Origin: Flavobacteriales bacterium
GTDB taxonomy: Bacteria > Bacteroidota > Bacteroidia > Flavobacteriales_F > PHOS-HE28
Direction: 5' to 3'
Length of the DNA stretch: 64,000 bases
Assembly (NCBI GenBank): GCA_016713865.1
Contig: JADJOG010000014.1
Location: 20,356-84,355 of the forward strand
The position numbers and the translations under genes were made by a program. The notes beneath the pieces were generated by a model. It saw only the letters and a list, made by a program, of their open reading frames with translations. It was not told the origin of the DNA and searched no databases. Of this stretch, positions 47,083 through 58,299 are shown piece by piece. The stretch's first letter is position 1, and every line of letters starts with the position of its first letter.

Positions 47083-47207
47083 GGTGTTGTAGATCGCGTG
47101 TTGAACGACGGATGTAGGTCGCTATTGCTTCTTCTTCGCCCCGTTCAATCGAAGACAATTGGGCCTTCTCATGATATGCAGCAGTCTTGGGCCGATGCCT
47201 GTTTGGA

Positions 47208-47972
47208 TCACTCCACCGCGAAGCGCACCACGCGCTCTCCATTCGCCGTGCGCAAGGCCACGAGGTAAACGCCATTCGGCAATCCGTTCAGGTCGATGCG
47301 CGCGGTGTTGCTGCGCACATTTCCGCGAGCGGGCAAGTGCCTACCCGTGAGATCGAAGAGGCGTGCTTCGAGGAGCATGGCCGATCCCATGGATGCAAAG
47401 AGGCTATTGCTCGCGCAGTCCATCAGGATCGTGGGTCGCTCGTTGTCGCCTTCATGCACATTCATCGCGACGGAGACGGTGAAGCCATCGAAATAGCCGG
47501 GGTTCTGCGTGGCCGGTCCGCCGACCAAGCCGCTGCTCAGCACGATGATGGCCGTATCGCCGGTTTGCAGTTCCACGGTATCGGTGATCTCGAGGTAAGT
47601 CCATTCGTACCACGAGGTGCCTACGCTTTCCTCCGCGTGGATGACGCCAGTATTGATGGTGCCCAAGCCGAACTGCGGGTACACCGGCACGAAGTCGCCC
47701 GGCGTGCGCACCCAGCCGCCGATGGTGAGCATGTCGCCGTTCTGCACGCCGCTGAGGCGCTGGAAGAGGTAGCTCGGGAAGCAGCCTTGGGTCTGGCCCA
47801 TCTCCTTGCTGGCGTGCTGGCTGCCGGCATCGGGCGCACCGTCGGCCAGAAGCTCGGGATCGTCGCAGGTCCATTCCCAAGCAGCAAGGCCTTGCTCGAA
47901 ACTGCCGTTGGTGAGTTGCGCGTGCGCGTGAACAACGAGCGCTGACAATGCGACGAGTAGTGCTGCTCTCAT
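47208..47972 (-). CDS. Secreted protein with T9SS type A sorting domain
   Basis: A 254-residue exported protein. Signal peptide MRAALLVALSALVVHAHAQ, then LTNGSFEQGLAAWEWTCDDPE, the same start as the neighbouring protein at 46300-47082, with LQTGDTAIIVLSSGLVGGP and NPGYFDGFTV. This is the galactose-binding-like/PEP-CTERM-type fold often seen in secreted bacteroidetal proteins. The last 75 residues end ARLFDLTGRHLPARGN and LPNGVYLVALRTANGERVVRFAVE, a T9SS type A sorting domain. It is intact, and the pair may be tandem paralogs. Confidence 0.82.
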   Translation of the reverse strand: MRAALLVALSALVVHAHAQLTNGSFEQGLAAWEWTCDDPELLADGAPDAGSQHASKEMGQTQGCFPSYLFQRLSGVQNGDMLTIGGWVRTPGDFVPVYPQFGLGTINTGVIHAEESVGTSWYEWTYLEITDTVELQTGDTAIIVLSSGLVGGPATQNPGYFDGFTVSVAMNVHEGDNERPTILMDCASNSLFASMGSAMLLEARLFDLTGRHLPARGNVRSNTARIDLNGLPNGVYLVALRTANGERVVRFAVE

Positions 47973-48051
47973 GGCTTCGGTGATTTGTGCGTTGACGCTT
48001 GAATGACGCATGCCGCTGCCTGGGTTGTTCCATCAGCAACTTCGCGGCGCC

Positions 48052-48701
48052 ATGCACCTCTACCTGCTCCCCGGCCTCGGCGCCGATGGTCGCCTCTATG
48101 ACCGCATCGATTTCGGAGCGCACACCGCGCATCGCATCGATTGGCCGGTCATGCCCGAAGGCAGCAGCTTGCGCGACTATGCCGAGGTGCTTGCGCGAAG
48201 GGTGGATACGACCCAGCCGCATGCGCTCATCGGCGTGAGCATGGGCGGCATGGTGGCTCAGGAGATGGCACTGATCACGAAGCCCGCGCGCACGATCATC
48301 ATCAGCAGTTGGAAGGGGCCGCACGAGATGCCCATGCCAATCAAGCTGCTTCGCGGCACCCATGCCGAGAAGCTGCTCACGCCGGCCTTCATCAAGCACG
48401 GGCTGCCGATCATGCGCTGGCAAATGGGCTTGGAGACCGCAGAGGACACCGCGCTCTTCGATGCTTTCATCGCGGCAACGCCCTTGGAGCAGGTGCGCGT
48501 GCAGATTGCGGCATTGCTAGGTGGGAGCGGCCTTCTTCACCCGTAACAGGCCTTGTGCACATTCATGGCGATCATGATCGATTCATGCCGATCGCGCCGA
48601 TTGAGGATGCCATCGTGATCAAGGGCGGCGGCCATTTCATGGTCTTCAACCGCGCTGCTGAGGTTGGTTCGGCGATACGAACCGAGCTTTCGTCGATGTG
48701 A
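48052..48701 (+). CDS. Alpha/beta hydrolase (frameshifted)
   Basis: About 216 residues after repair. MHLYLLPGLGADGRLYDRIDF is the N-terminal strand-turn of the fold, and the nucleophile elbow is ALIGVSMGGMVAQEMAL (G-V-S-M-G, Ser as nucleophile). The frame breaks near 48520 in a GGTGGGAG context and continues VTGLVHIHGDHDRFMPIAPIE (the Asp-containing loop) and KGGGHFMVFNRAAEVG (the catalytic His). One missing base restores the length. The substrate is unknown; such enzymes include esterases and carboxylester hydrolases. It is followed by the giant PKD-repeat gene. Confidence 0.82.
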
Positions 48702-48798
48702 TCGAAGGCAACGCGGGCCGGTTCCGCTGCGTCCATAACCACAGCCGAGCGGTTGATAACCCAGGCGGCACCTGACAAGGCCGTCCATGGCCCCCGGA

Positions 48799-48807
48799 TA
48801 GTTTCGC
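48799..48807 (+). promoter_or_regulatory. -7 box before PKD-repeat adhesin gene
   Basis: TAGTTTCGC, identical to the box at 372-380, lies 23 bases before ATG 48830. Confidence 0.5.
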
Positions 48808-48829
48808 AGCCGTTGAATTGCGCCCATAC

Positions 48830-51800
48830 ATGACATTCACTTTCAGGGCCTTGGCCCTTGTAGTCTTGGGCTTCGCTTGCGGCGAGGTGTGGGCACAGCC
48901 GTGCAACATGAGCGTGAATGCCACGCCGAACAATCCGGTCACGATCTGTGAAGGGGCATCGCAGCAGCTGAATTCCAGTGTGAACAATGGCGATCCGCCG
49001 TATACCTATAGCTGGACTCCTACAACGGGCTTGAGCAATCCGAATATCGCCAACCCGATTGCCAGCCCAACGACCTCGACCGTTTACACCTTGACCGTCA
49101 CGGACGATGACGGCTGCACGGATACCGATCAAGTAACCGTGAATGTGAATGCTGCGCCGCCAGTCGCGCTTACCAGCACGGGCCGGAGCAGGTCACCACC
49201 TTCAACGGCTCACCACCTTCAGCATCTGCGATCCCAGCGGCAGCTTCCCGTTCAGTTTCACCGATCAGACTGCGGGCGGCACCACGCGCACGATCAATTG
49301 GGGCGATGGCAGTCCGGTAGTGAATCCTGCGCAAGGCTGGAGCTTGAGCCACACCTACAACCAAGGGTTGTGGACCATGACCTATACCGTGAACTATGGC
49401 AATGGCTGCACGCGCACGCAGCAGTATCAGGTCTTCCTTGGAACGAACCCGGGCGGTGGTATCAGTACGGATCCGAACACGAACATCTGCACGGGCGCCA
49501 CCTTGCCATTCTACATCAACAGCGTGGCCGCCAACTCGCCAGGCACCACTTACATCATCAACTTCGGCGATGGCAACAGCGTGACGCTGAACCACCCGCC
49601 GCCAGCCGTGGTGAACCATACCTACTCCACGAGCACCTGTGGCATGCCCGGCGGACAGCTCAACGTCACCTTCACCGCGCAGAACCCTTGCGACCAGACG
49701 CAAGGGCAGATTGGTCCCATCCGCGTGAGCGAGACGCCCGTTGCGCAGATGACCGTGACGCCCAACGACACGGCCTGTGTGAACAGCACGGTCACCTTCA
49801 CCGACTTGAGCATCGGATTGCAGGCGCCGGGCTGCAATACGCCGCCGCGCAACATCTGGAGCATCACTCCCGCCGCCGGTTGGACCATCGCGAGCGGCAC
49901 TCTTGGCAACCTGAACGGAAACCCAGGGAACCCCGCGCTATGGACCGATGGCAGCGCGAGCCTTGGCGTGCAATTCAATACGGCTGGCACATACACCATC
50001 GACCTGCTCACCGGCAATGCTTGCGGTACGCACACGCTTTCGCGAACGGTGTGTGTTGAACAGCCGCCCGTTCCATCCTTCACGCTGCCCACGCCCGGTT
50101 GCGCGCCCTACCAACCGGTGAACACCAACACGAGCACTTTCGGACAGAACTGCTTGCTCACGCATCTGTGGACGGTGAATGGTGTGGCCTCGCCCTGCGG
50201 CGGACCGGCATGGAGCTTCGCGAGCGGCAACGCCACCAGCCAGCAGCCGCAATTCTTATTCAGCGAGCCTGGCACCTACACGGTGCAGTATCGCGCGATC
50301 AACTCGTGCAATGTGCCGCCGGTGCAGCAGGTGATCACCGTTAACGCTCCACCGCAAGTGAGCTTGAACGCGATCGCGGGCATTTGCGCCGGTCAATGCG
50401 TGAATCCTTCGGCAACCGTTCAGCCTTGTGGCGCGCCCATCAGCACCTACGCATGGTCATTCCCCGGCGGATCGCCTGCGAATGCGAATACCGCATCGCC
50501 GGGCCAGGTGTGCTACGCGAATGCAGGCAGCTCAACCATCTCGCTCACGGTGAGCAATGCTTGTGGCAACGCGACGGTGAACCAGAACCTCGCCATCGGC
50601 ACAGCGCCACCGCAACCCGTGGTGGCCAGCAACAGCCCGGTTTGCGCGGGTCAAACGCTCTCGCTCAGCGCGGCGCTGATACCCGGCGCGACATTCCAAT
50701 GGACGAATCCGCAAGGTGCGGTGATCAGCAACTCGCCCTCGGTGACGATCAACAATGTGACCGCGGGCAATGCTGGCGTTTACTCGGTGGTGGCCATCAG
50801 CAACGGTTGCACAGGGCCAGCGGCAACCGTGAATGTGCAAGTGGTGGCCGCGCCTGTGGTTACGGTGAATCCGCCGAACACTGCGATCTGCAACGGTCAG
50901 AGCACAACCCTTAATGCGAACGGCGCGGGCAATTACCAATGGTTCGTAGGTGCAACGCTGATTGGCACTGGCCCCTCGCTCACAACCAGTCCGGCGCTGA
51001 CTACCACCTACACAGTGAGCGGTGATCTCGGCGGTTGCCCCGGAAGTGCCACGGTCACGGTAACCGTGTATCCATTGCCCAATGTGAATGCAGGAGTTGA
51101 TCAGACCTTCTGCGATCAAGCCATCCCAGTGAACCTCACAGCAAACCCATCGCCGGGAACATGGACCGGCACGGGTGTTACTGCTGGGGGCGTGTTCACC
51201 CCAACCCCTGGTCAGTTGGGCACGGTCACGCTCACCTACACGCACACCAATGCCAACGGCTGCACCAGCAGCGATCAGGTCGATATCTCGGTGCAAGCCG
51301 TAACGCAGTTCGCGAACGCCGGACCTGATACGGTGCTGTGCCAGGGCAACTTGCCTGTTGCGCTATCCGGCTGGGGCCCACTTGGTGGAACTTGGGTGGG
51401 CGCATCACCGGGCGGCTTCTTCACGCCGAATACCGCTGGTAATTTCAGCGTGACCTACAATTTCGGGACTGGCACATGCACCACCAGCGATCAGGCCATG
51501 ATCAACGTGGTACCGGCCAGCATCCTCAACGTGACGCCATCGTTCAGCCGTTGCGCCGATGAAGCGCCGGTGGCACTGGTAGCAGCGCCTGCTGGCGGAA
51601 CGTGGACTGGGAATGGGGTGAGCGGTCCGCCGTGGGAATTGATCCATCCGCGGTGTCGCCGGGCAGCATGAGCACGCTCACTTACACCTTACGCCAACTC
51701 GAATGGTTGCGTGAGCATCGCATCAACGAACGCGACGGTGAATGCGCTGCCCAATGTGAATGCGGGTCCTGACGTGGTGCTCTGCGATCAACCGATCCCA

Positions 51801-54800
51801 GATCAACTCAGCGGCTTGCCCGTTGGTGGAACGTGGAGCGGCACCACCATATCCATTACGCCCGGCGGCGTGATCACGCCCAATGGCGTAGCGAGTGATG
51901 TGCTCACCTATTCGTTCATCGATGCCAATGGCTGCAGCAACAGCGATCAGGTCATGGTGGACATCCAAGCCGTGATCGATCCAGCCTTCGCGGGCAACGA
52001 TACAAGCGTATGCTTGGGAAGTGGCGCGCTGGTGCTGGTGGGCACGCCCGTAGGTGGATCATGGAGCGGGCCGTCGGTAACGCCCGGAGGCATCCTGAAC
52101 ACCAACGTGGCTGGCAGCTACACGCTCACCTACAGTGTGGGGTCGGCGACATGCCTGCTGCAGGATCAGGTCACCGTTGCTGTGGAAGCATTGCCTGTGG
52201 TTGATGCGGGCAACGACATCAGTGTTTGCGAAGAAGGCGGCATACAAGTGCTGGTTGCCACTCCGTTGGGTGGCACATGGAGCGGCATCGGCGTTGATCC
52301 GGTATCGGGCGAATTCGATCCGCTGCAAGCATTGCCCGGCGGCAATCCGGTGAGCTACTCCTATGTCGATCCGTTAACTGGTTGCAGCAACAGCGACAAT
52401 GCGCTGGTGACGGTCAACCCGATGCCAGTGGCTGGTTTTACGCATGCGGCCGTGGCCTGCGCGAACGTTCCGTTCCAGTTCATGAACACGAGCTTGAATT
52501 ACGGCGGCTCCGAATGGGATTTCGATGACGGTGGCGTTTCTCTCGCGGACTCGCCCTTCCACATCTTCAACACTACCGGCACGTTCGATGTGACCCTTGT
52601 CGTGAATACGGGCGCGGGTTGCACCGATACGATCATGAGCACGGTCACCGTTTGGGATGTGCCCGATGCCCAGCCCGTGCTCGATGCCACCAACGGCTGC
52701 GGGCCCTTCACGGTAAGCTTCGACAACAACTCCGTGGGCGATGGACTCAGCTACTGGTGGGACTTCGGTGGCCTGGGCACCAGCGCGCTGCAATGGCCGC
52801 CCGACTTCACCTTCCCTATGAACCCGCAGGATGCCATCGTGTATCCGGTAACGCTCACCGCGAGCAACGTGTGCGGCAGCAATGCCGAGACGATCGACGT
52901 CACGGTGATGCCTTCGCCCACAGCGGTCTTCGGCCCGAACGTGGATGAGCATTGCGCATTCACTCCTGTGCCTTTCGGTAATGTCAGCTACGGATTGCCG
53001 GACAGCTTCCAATGGGACTTCGGCGATGGCGCCACAAGCACCTCATCGGCGGTCATCGTCACGCACGCCTATGCGGCGGATACGGTGAACACGCCTTACA
53101 CGATCACGCTCATCGCGAGCAATGCCTGCGGAAGCGATACCGCGCAATACACCATCACGGTGCTTCCCAATCAGGTCACGTCCTTCTTCAACATGGATCC
53201 CGTGCAGGGATGCGCGCCTCTTACGGTGGAGCTCACGCATTTCACAGCGGGCGATACGGCGCTCTATTGGACCTTCGGCGATGGCAACGTGAGCATCGCT
53301 GCCGATCCAACCCACACCTATAACCAGCCGGGCACTTACACCATCACGTTGGAGGCCTTCGGTTGCGGATACGATTCGTACAGTCAGGACGTCACGGTCT
53401 TCCCTTCGCCGCAACCCTCATTCACTGTTGCGCCTCAGGGAACCTGTATCGGCGGCGAGTTCACCTTCACCAACACCACGCCTGGCATAAGCGGGTCGCA
53501 ATGGAGCTTCGGCGATGGGGGCACCAGCACGCTCACCTCGCCGACGCACAGCTACGCGAGCAGCGGCCCTTTCCCCGTAACGCTTCTTGTCACAAGCGCC
53601 CTCAATGGCTGCACGGCGAGCATCACCCAGCTGGTGAATGTGAGCATCACGCCCGTAGCGGCTTTCACGCCCACGCCGGATAACGGCTGCATCGACCTGC
53701 AAGTGGCCTTCACGAATCAGAGCTCCGGCGCGGGATTCTACCAGTGGGATTTCGGCGATGGCAATACAAGCGGATTGGCCGAGCCCTTCCACACATACAC
53801 AGCTGCAGGTGCTTACACGGTCACGCTGATCGCCGAGAACGTGAATGGATGCAGCGATACCATCAGCATGAACGTTGTGGCGCATCCGCTCCCCACGGCG
53901 CTCTTCTCGCTCTCTGCCGTGCAGAGCTGCGTATCGCCGGTCACCGTGCAGACGCTGAATGCCTCGCAGGGCGCGATCGGCTACACCTGGGACCTCGGCA
54001 ACGGGCAAGGCTCCATGCTCAACCAGCCTGCCATCACCTTCGATGCGCCGGGGAATTACACGTTGCGATTGACGGCAACGAACCAATTCGGCTGCATGGA
54101 TGCGCATGAGGAGCAATTCATCGTGCATCCCACGCCCGTAGCCTCTTTCGATGCGCAGCCTCAGCCTGCTTGCGAGGGAAGGCCGATCGAGTTCCTGAAT
54201 ACTTCGCAGAACGCGGCTTCATTCCGTTGGCGCTTCGGCGATGGAACGCAGAGCCTGGCCGATGCGCCGCTGCATAGCTATGCGCAACCCGGCCAGTACA
54301 CCATTACGCTCATCGCCACGGGTGCGGGCGGCTGTGTCGATACGCTGGTCGCCGTGAATGCGATCACGGTTAATCCATCGCCTACGGCCGACTTCACGAG
54401 CGATACGCTGGTGAGCGTGCGCAACGCCATCCAGTTCAGCAACCTCAGCCAAGGCGCGGTGTCCTATTCATGGGATTTCGGCGATGGCGAGGGCAGCAGC
54501 GATGTTCATCCCTTGCACCTTTTCCCTGCGGATGGCGGCGGCTTCACGGTGTGCATGATCGCGGTGAACAGCTTCTCCTGTCCGGATACGATCTGCAAAT
54601 TCCAACTGGTCAACAGCGATCCGCTTGTGTTCGTACCGAATGCGTTCACACCGAATGGCGACGATCGCAACGAGGTGTTCAGGCCTATCGTGAACGGCTA
54701 TACCGGTTGGCGATACAAGCTCATCATCTTCGACCGTTGGGGCTTGGAGGTCTGGAGCACCGATAAGCGCGAAGAGGGCTGGAGCGGCCGTGTTGGTGGC

Positions 54801-54896
54801 AAGCCCCCGGTGATCGACGTGTATGTTTGGAAGGTGGTGCTCGAACGCGATGGCGATGCCCGCGACTTCATCGGGCATGTGACGCTGCTTGAGTGA
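48830..54896 (+). CDS. Giant PKD-repeat adhesin with T9SS type B (gliding-motility) C-terminus (frameshifted)
   Basis: About 2,020 residues. Signal peptide MTFTFRALALVVLGFACGEVWAQ, then Ig/PKD-like repeats with GDGSPVVNP, WNFGDG-type motifs (for example YWTFGDGNVSIAADPTHTY, QWDFGDGATSTSS, YSWDFGDGEGSS). The C-terminal 90 residues (VFVPNAFTPNGDDRNEVF, FDRWGLEVWS, ending DFIGHVTLLE) form the gliding-motility-associated domain used for T9SS type B export. Shifts near 49190, 49205, 51635 and 51690 break it into three long frames that fit one polypeptide. This resembles SprB-type cell-surface adhesins. A TAGTTTCGC box is 23 bases upstream. Confidence 0.82.
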
Positions 54897-54897
54897 T

Positions 54898-56805
54898 CTA
54901 CGGCTTGGCTTGACTCGGGACTTCGGCCGCATCATTACGACGAGGCCCTTTGGTGTTCCGCGTTCCTTGTGCAGTCTTGGCAACGGGACCAGGCGCCGGA
55001 GCGAAGCGCTCTTCCGAGTAGCGGGCAACCGAGCCATCAGGCAGCACCTCGTCAGCGCGATTGGCAGTCACCGTCCACGTGAATGAGGTATTGCTGATCC
55101 CATTCATGAGTTCCACCACATCAAAGCCAATGGCGCTCTTGTTGGTCACATAAACACCGTTGCAATCGCCTTCGAGCTGCACGAAGACGCGGAGCGGGTG
55201 GGTAGCATCAACCACGATGTTCTTGGATAGGATCGGGTCGAGTTCGATATGCGCGCGCCCATTCGCCAATTGTCCGCTGCCATAATCCTGAAAGAGGTTC
55301 TCCGGTGCCTCCGGGCAAGAGAGCGCGACCCGGTTGCCATCGAGGTCGTTCACGATGGTGTTCACCGTGCCAGGGCCGATGATCTTGCGCAGCCCCAAAG
55401 CACCTGCGACCTCGCGCACAGCCACGTAGCTCCAGGTCTGCGCCGTGCCTGCGTTCTGCACCTCGAAGTAGCCGCCCGCTGATGCGGCTGCGCCATTGGC
55501 CGCGCTATTGTTGAGCGGGTTGGTGTTCAAGGTGGTTGTGGCGAATCCGGTTACCCCGTACTGCGTTCCGGTGCCGGCAACGCCTGCGCCCGAGGCTGGA
55601 GTGAAGATGGCCCCGCTGTTATTGCCAGCTCCTACCACGCCAACACCATTCGCGGCATTCCGGCCGTATCCGAAATGGCCCACGATGGTGCCGTTAGCTG
55701 CGGTTCCTGTTCCAGCTACCAGGTATGTGGTTGCGGCATTGTTGCCGGTGAATACGCCGCCAGTGCCAGCTGCAGCCGTATTCACGGCTTGCGAGCCGAA
55801 GCCGGTCGCGCTAGCCGCCTGACCATAAACGCCTACGGGGAATGCTGTCACGGCGGCCGATGTCGCGAAACCCACAACGCCGATGCCGTCGTCCGCGGGC
55901 GAGTTGCCTTGCACCCCGCGTGCATCGCCGGTGGCCATGGCGGCAGGAATCAAGCCTTGCACGGCAATGCCGACAGCGGTTCCCGCCAAGGTGCCGTTCA
56001 ACTGGCCGAGAACAGCACGGCTCACAGTAGCAGTCGGAATTGCTCCAGCCCCCGTATTGCCAATGCCCACGATCGCGATGGATGCCGGATTCACGTTCTC
56101 GCCGCGTATGCCATTAGCTGTTCCGCTCGCGGCGTTCGATGATCCGTAAACACCGAAGGTGGTGCCCGCCGTGCCCGATGTGAAGCCTGCCACGCCGAAG
56201 CCGGTGCTCGTGTACCCATTGATGGCGCGGGTGCCCAAGACCGATGTGTTGGCAGTGGTCCCGTTGGTGGTGCCATCGGCGTACACGCTGAATACATCGT
56301 TAGCGAAGCCGCCCACACCTACATTGTTCACCACCACCTTGCCGCCGCTGAGCACACGTGCCCGCTCATTCGCGGCAGCAGCGCCGCCAGTCTTGATCAC
56401 CCAATCGACCGCGTCGGTGGTGCCTATGAAATTCGTTCCAGCTACCGTGCCTGCGTTGCCTGTAGTGAGCCAACCATCGCCTGTTGCAGCGAAGCGGACC
56501 CACGCCGCGCCATTCCAGTAGTAATAGCCTGGGATCACATTGTTGGGCGCGACGCCTGCGGTGGCCGTGTTGTAAACCAGCAGCGATGTGGCTGGCGCCA
56601 CCACCGGTGCTGCGACGTTGGTGGCCGTGAGAGCCACACGGGGCACGAGCAGCCCGCGTTTGCTTGCGGCAGGCAATGCTGTCACATCAACATCGAGCAT
56701 GGCACTCGCATTCGGTGCAGCGCCGTCGGCGTTGATGGCCACGTTCTGGGAATGCGCAGTGGTAACGAAAGCGATGGCGACAAGGAACGAGGTGAGCTTC
56801 TTCAT
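54898..56805 (-). CDS. Secreted glycine/alanine/threonine-rich repeat protein
   Basis: A 635-residue exported protein. Signal peptide MKKLTSFLVAIAFVTTAHSQ, then a domain seen in phage-tail/structural proteins (NVAINADGAAPNASAMLDV, PRVALTATNVAAPVV, and VIPGYYYWNGAAWVRF), followed by a 300-residue, low-complexity Gly/Ala/Thr/Asn-rich region with loosely repeated GVxGxxxx segments, such as GVYGSSNAASGTANGIRG. The C-terminal 150 residues contain LDGNRVALSCPEAPENLFQDYGSGQLANGRAHIELD and a hydrophilic proline/lysine tail. I see no T9SS sorting domain. It is probably a beta-helical surface or fibre protein. It converges tail to tail with the adhesin. Confidence 0.72.
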   Translation of the reverse strand: MKKLTSFLVAIAFVTTAHSQNVAINADGAAPNASAMLDVDVTALPAASKRGLLVPRVALTATNVAAPVVAPATSLLVYNTATAGVAPNNVIPGYYYWNGAAWVRFAATGDGWLTTGNAGTVAGTNFIGTTDAVDWVIKTGGAAAANERARVLSGGKVVVNNVGVGGFANDVFSVYADGTTNGTTANTSVLGTRAINGYTSTGFGVAGFTSGTAGTTFGVYGSSNAASGTANGIRGENVNPASIAIVGIGNTGAGAIPTATVSRAVLGQLNGTLAGTAVGIAVQGLIPAAMATGDARGVQGNSPADDGIGVVGFATSAAVTAFPVGVYGQAASATGFGSQAVNTAAAGTGGVFTGNNAATTYLVAGTGTAANGTIVGHFGYGRNAANGVGVVGAGNNSGAIFTPASGAGVAGTGTQYGVTGFATTTLNTNPLNNSAANGAAASAGGYFEVQNAGTAQTWSYVAVREVAGALGLRKIIGPGTVNTIVNDLDGNRVALSCPEAPENLFQDYGSGQLANGRAHIELDPILSKNIVVDATHPLRVFVQLEGDCNGVYVTNKSAIGFDVVELMNGISNTSFTWTVTANRADEVLPDGSVARYSEERFAPAPGPVAKTAQGTRNTKGPRRNDAAEVPSQAKP

Positions 56806-56828
56806 GTGAGGCGGGTGTGTAGGGCAGA

Positions 56829-56837
56829 CGAAAGGTA
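56829..56837 (-). promoter_or_regulatory. -7 box before glycine-rich protein gene
   Basis: TACCTTTCG on the minus strand, 24 bases before ATG 56805. Confidence 0.45.
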
Positions 56838-56895
56838 GGGGATGCTGGTGGCCCGGCAAGCGGCCCCGATTGCTGGTCTTCGCCATCTTCGCCCC

Positions 56896-58299
56896 ATGAG
56901 GCAACATGGGCTCGGCGAGCGTCCGTTGGCGCAATTGCGTGAGGTGCTAGGTGATCAAGGCCTGCTGGTGGATGAGGATTCACGGGTTGCGTACGGCAGC
57001 GATGAGACCGAGGACTTGATCTATCCGCCTGCCGCAGTGGCTCGGCCACGAACCACCGAGCAAGTGGCCGCGGTCGTGCGAGTATGCGCAGAGCATCAGA
57101 TCCCGATCACGCCCATCGGTGGCCGAACGGGCCTTAGCGGTGGCGCCCTGAGCGTTTTTGGCGGCGTGGGACTCGCACTCGATCGCATGAACGTGATTGA
57201 ACTGGTAGATGAGCGCAACCTGCAAGTGGTTGTTCAACCCGGGGTGATCACCCAGGTGTTGCAAGAGGCCGTTGCGGCCAAGGGATTGTATTACCCGCCT
57301 GATCCCAGCAGCCGTGGCAGTTGCACCATCGGAGGCAACATCGCGGAGAATGCTGGCGGCCCAAGAGCCGTGAAGTATGGCGTCACGCGCGACTTCGTGC
57401 TCAATCTCGAAGTGGTGCTGCCCAATGGCGATGTGATCTGGACCGGCGCCAACACGCTGAAGAATTCGACGGGCTATGATCTCACGCGATTGCTCGTAGG
57501 TAGTGAGGGAACGCTTGGTGTGATCACGAAAGCAGTGTTGCGTTTAGTCCCGCATCCGAAAGAAACGCGACTCATGCTCGTGCCATTCGCCAGCGCTGAG
57601 AAAGCCTGCGAAGCGGTGAGCGCCACCTTCCGTGCGGGTGTTACACCGAGCGCCATGGAATTCATCGAGCGCGACGCGATCGCTTGGACCCTGAAGCACA
57701 CCGATGATCTTCCTCTGCAGATCACCACAGCGCCGGGCGCATACCTGATGATCGAAGTGGATGGCGATCACGCCGACGCGATCATGCGAGATTGCGAGAC
57801 GATCCTCGGCGTGATGGAAGCGCACGAAGCGGGCGATGTGCTCTTCGCCGAGACCACAGCGGAGAAGGATGCGCTCTGGAAGATGCGACGCAGCGTGCCC
57901 GTGAGCGTGAAGGCGCACAGTGTATACAAAGAGGAGGATACAGTGGTGCCACGCTATGAGCTGCCGCGTTTGCTGAAGGGCGTGAAAGAAATCGGTGCGC
58001 GCTGCGGCTTCAGCAGTGTTTGCTACGGCCATGCGGGCGATGGCAACCTGCACGTGAACATCATCAAGGGCGACCTTTCAGATGCGTTCTGGGAGCTTGA
58101 GCTGCCCAAGGCCATCCGCGAGATCTTCCAGCTCACCGTATCGCTTGGTGGCACGCTCAGCGGTGAGCACGGCATTGGCCTGGTTCAACGCCCGTACATG
58201 GATATCGCCTTCAATGCGGCCCAGCTCGACGTGATGCGCGCCATCAAACAGGCCATCGATCCGCAGGGGATCATGAATCCAGGGAAGGTGCTGCCTTAG
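56896..58299 (+). CDS. FAD-binding oxidase, glycolate/D-lactate oxidase GlcD-like
   Basis: A 467-residue flavoenzyme of the PCMH/FAD-oxidase C family. The FAD-binding domain shows PITPIGGRTGLSGGALSVFGG, YPPDPSSRGSCTIGGNIAENAGG and GYDLTRLLVGSEGTLGVITKA; the catalytic-cap domain shows CYGHAGDGNLHVNI and GGTLSGEHGIGLVQR. These are the hallmarks of GlcD and D-2-hydroxyacid oxidases. The substrate could be glycolate, D-lactate or a similar 2-hydroxyacid. It has no signal peptide. ATG 56896 is chosen. Its stop overlaps that of the B12-binding regulator by three bases (convergent). Confidence 0.92.
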   Translation: MRQHGLGERPLAQLREVLGDQGLLVDEDSRVAYGSDETEDLIYPPAAVARPRTTEQVAAVVRVCAEHQIPITPIGGRTGLSGGALSVFGGVGLALDRMNVIELVDERNLQVVVQPGVITQVLQEAVAAKGLYYPPDPSSRGSCTIGGNIAENAGGPRAVKYGVTRDFVLNLEVVLPNGDVIWTGANTLKNSTGYDLTRLLVGSEGTLGVITKAVLRLVPHPKETRLMLVPFASAEKACEAVSATFRAGVTPSAMEFIERDAIAWTLKHTDDLPLQITTAPGAYLMIEVDGDHADAIMRDCETILGVMEAHEAGDVLFAETTAEKDALWKMRRSVPVSVKAHSVYKEEDTVVPRYELPRLLKGVKEIGARCGFSSVCYGHAGDGNLHVNIIKGDLSDAFWELELPKAIREIFQLTVSLGGTLSGEHGIGLVQRPYMDIAFNAAQLDVMRAIKQAIDPQGIMNPGKVLP

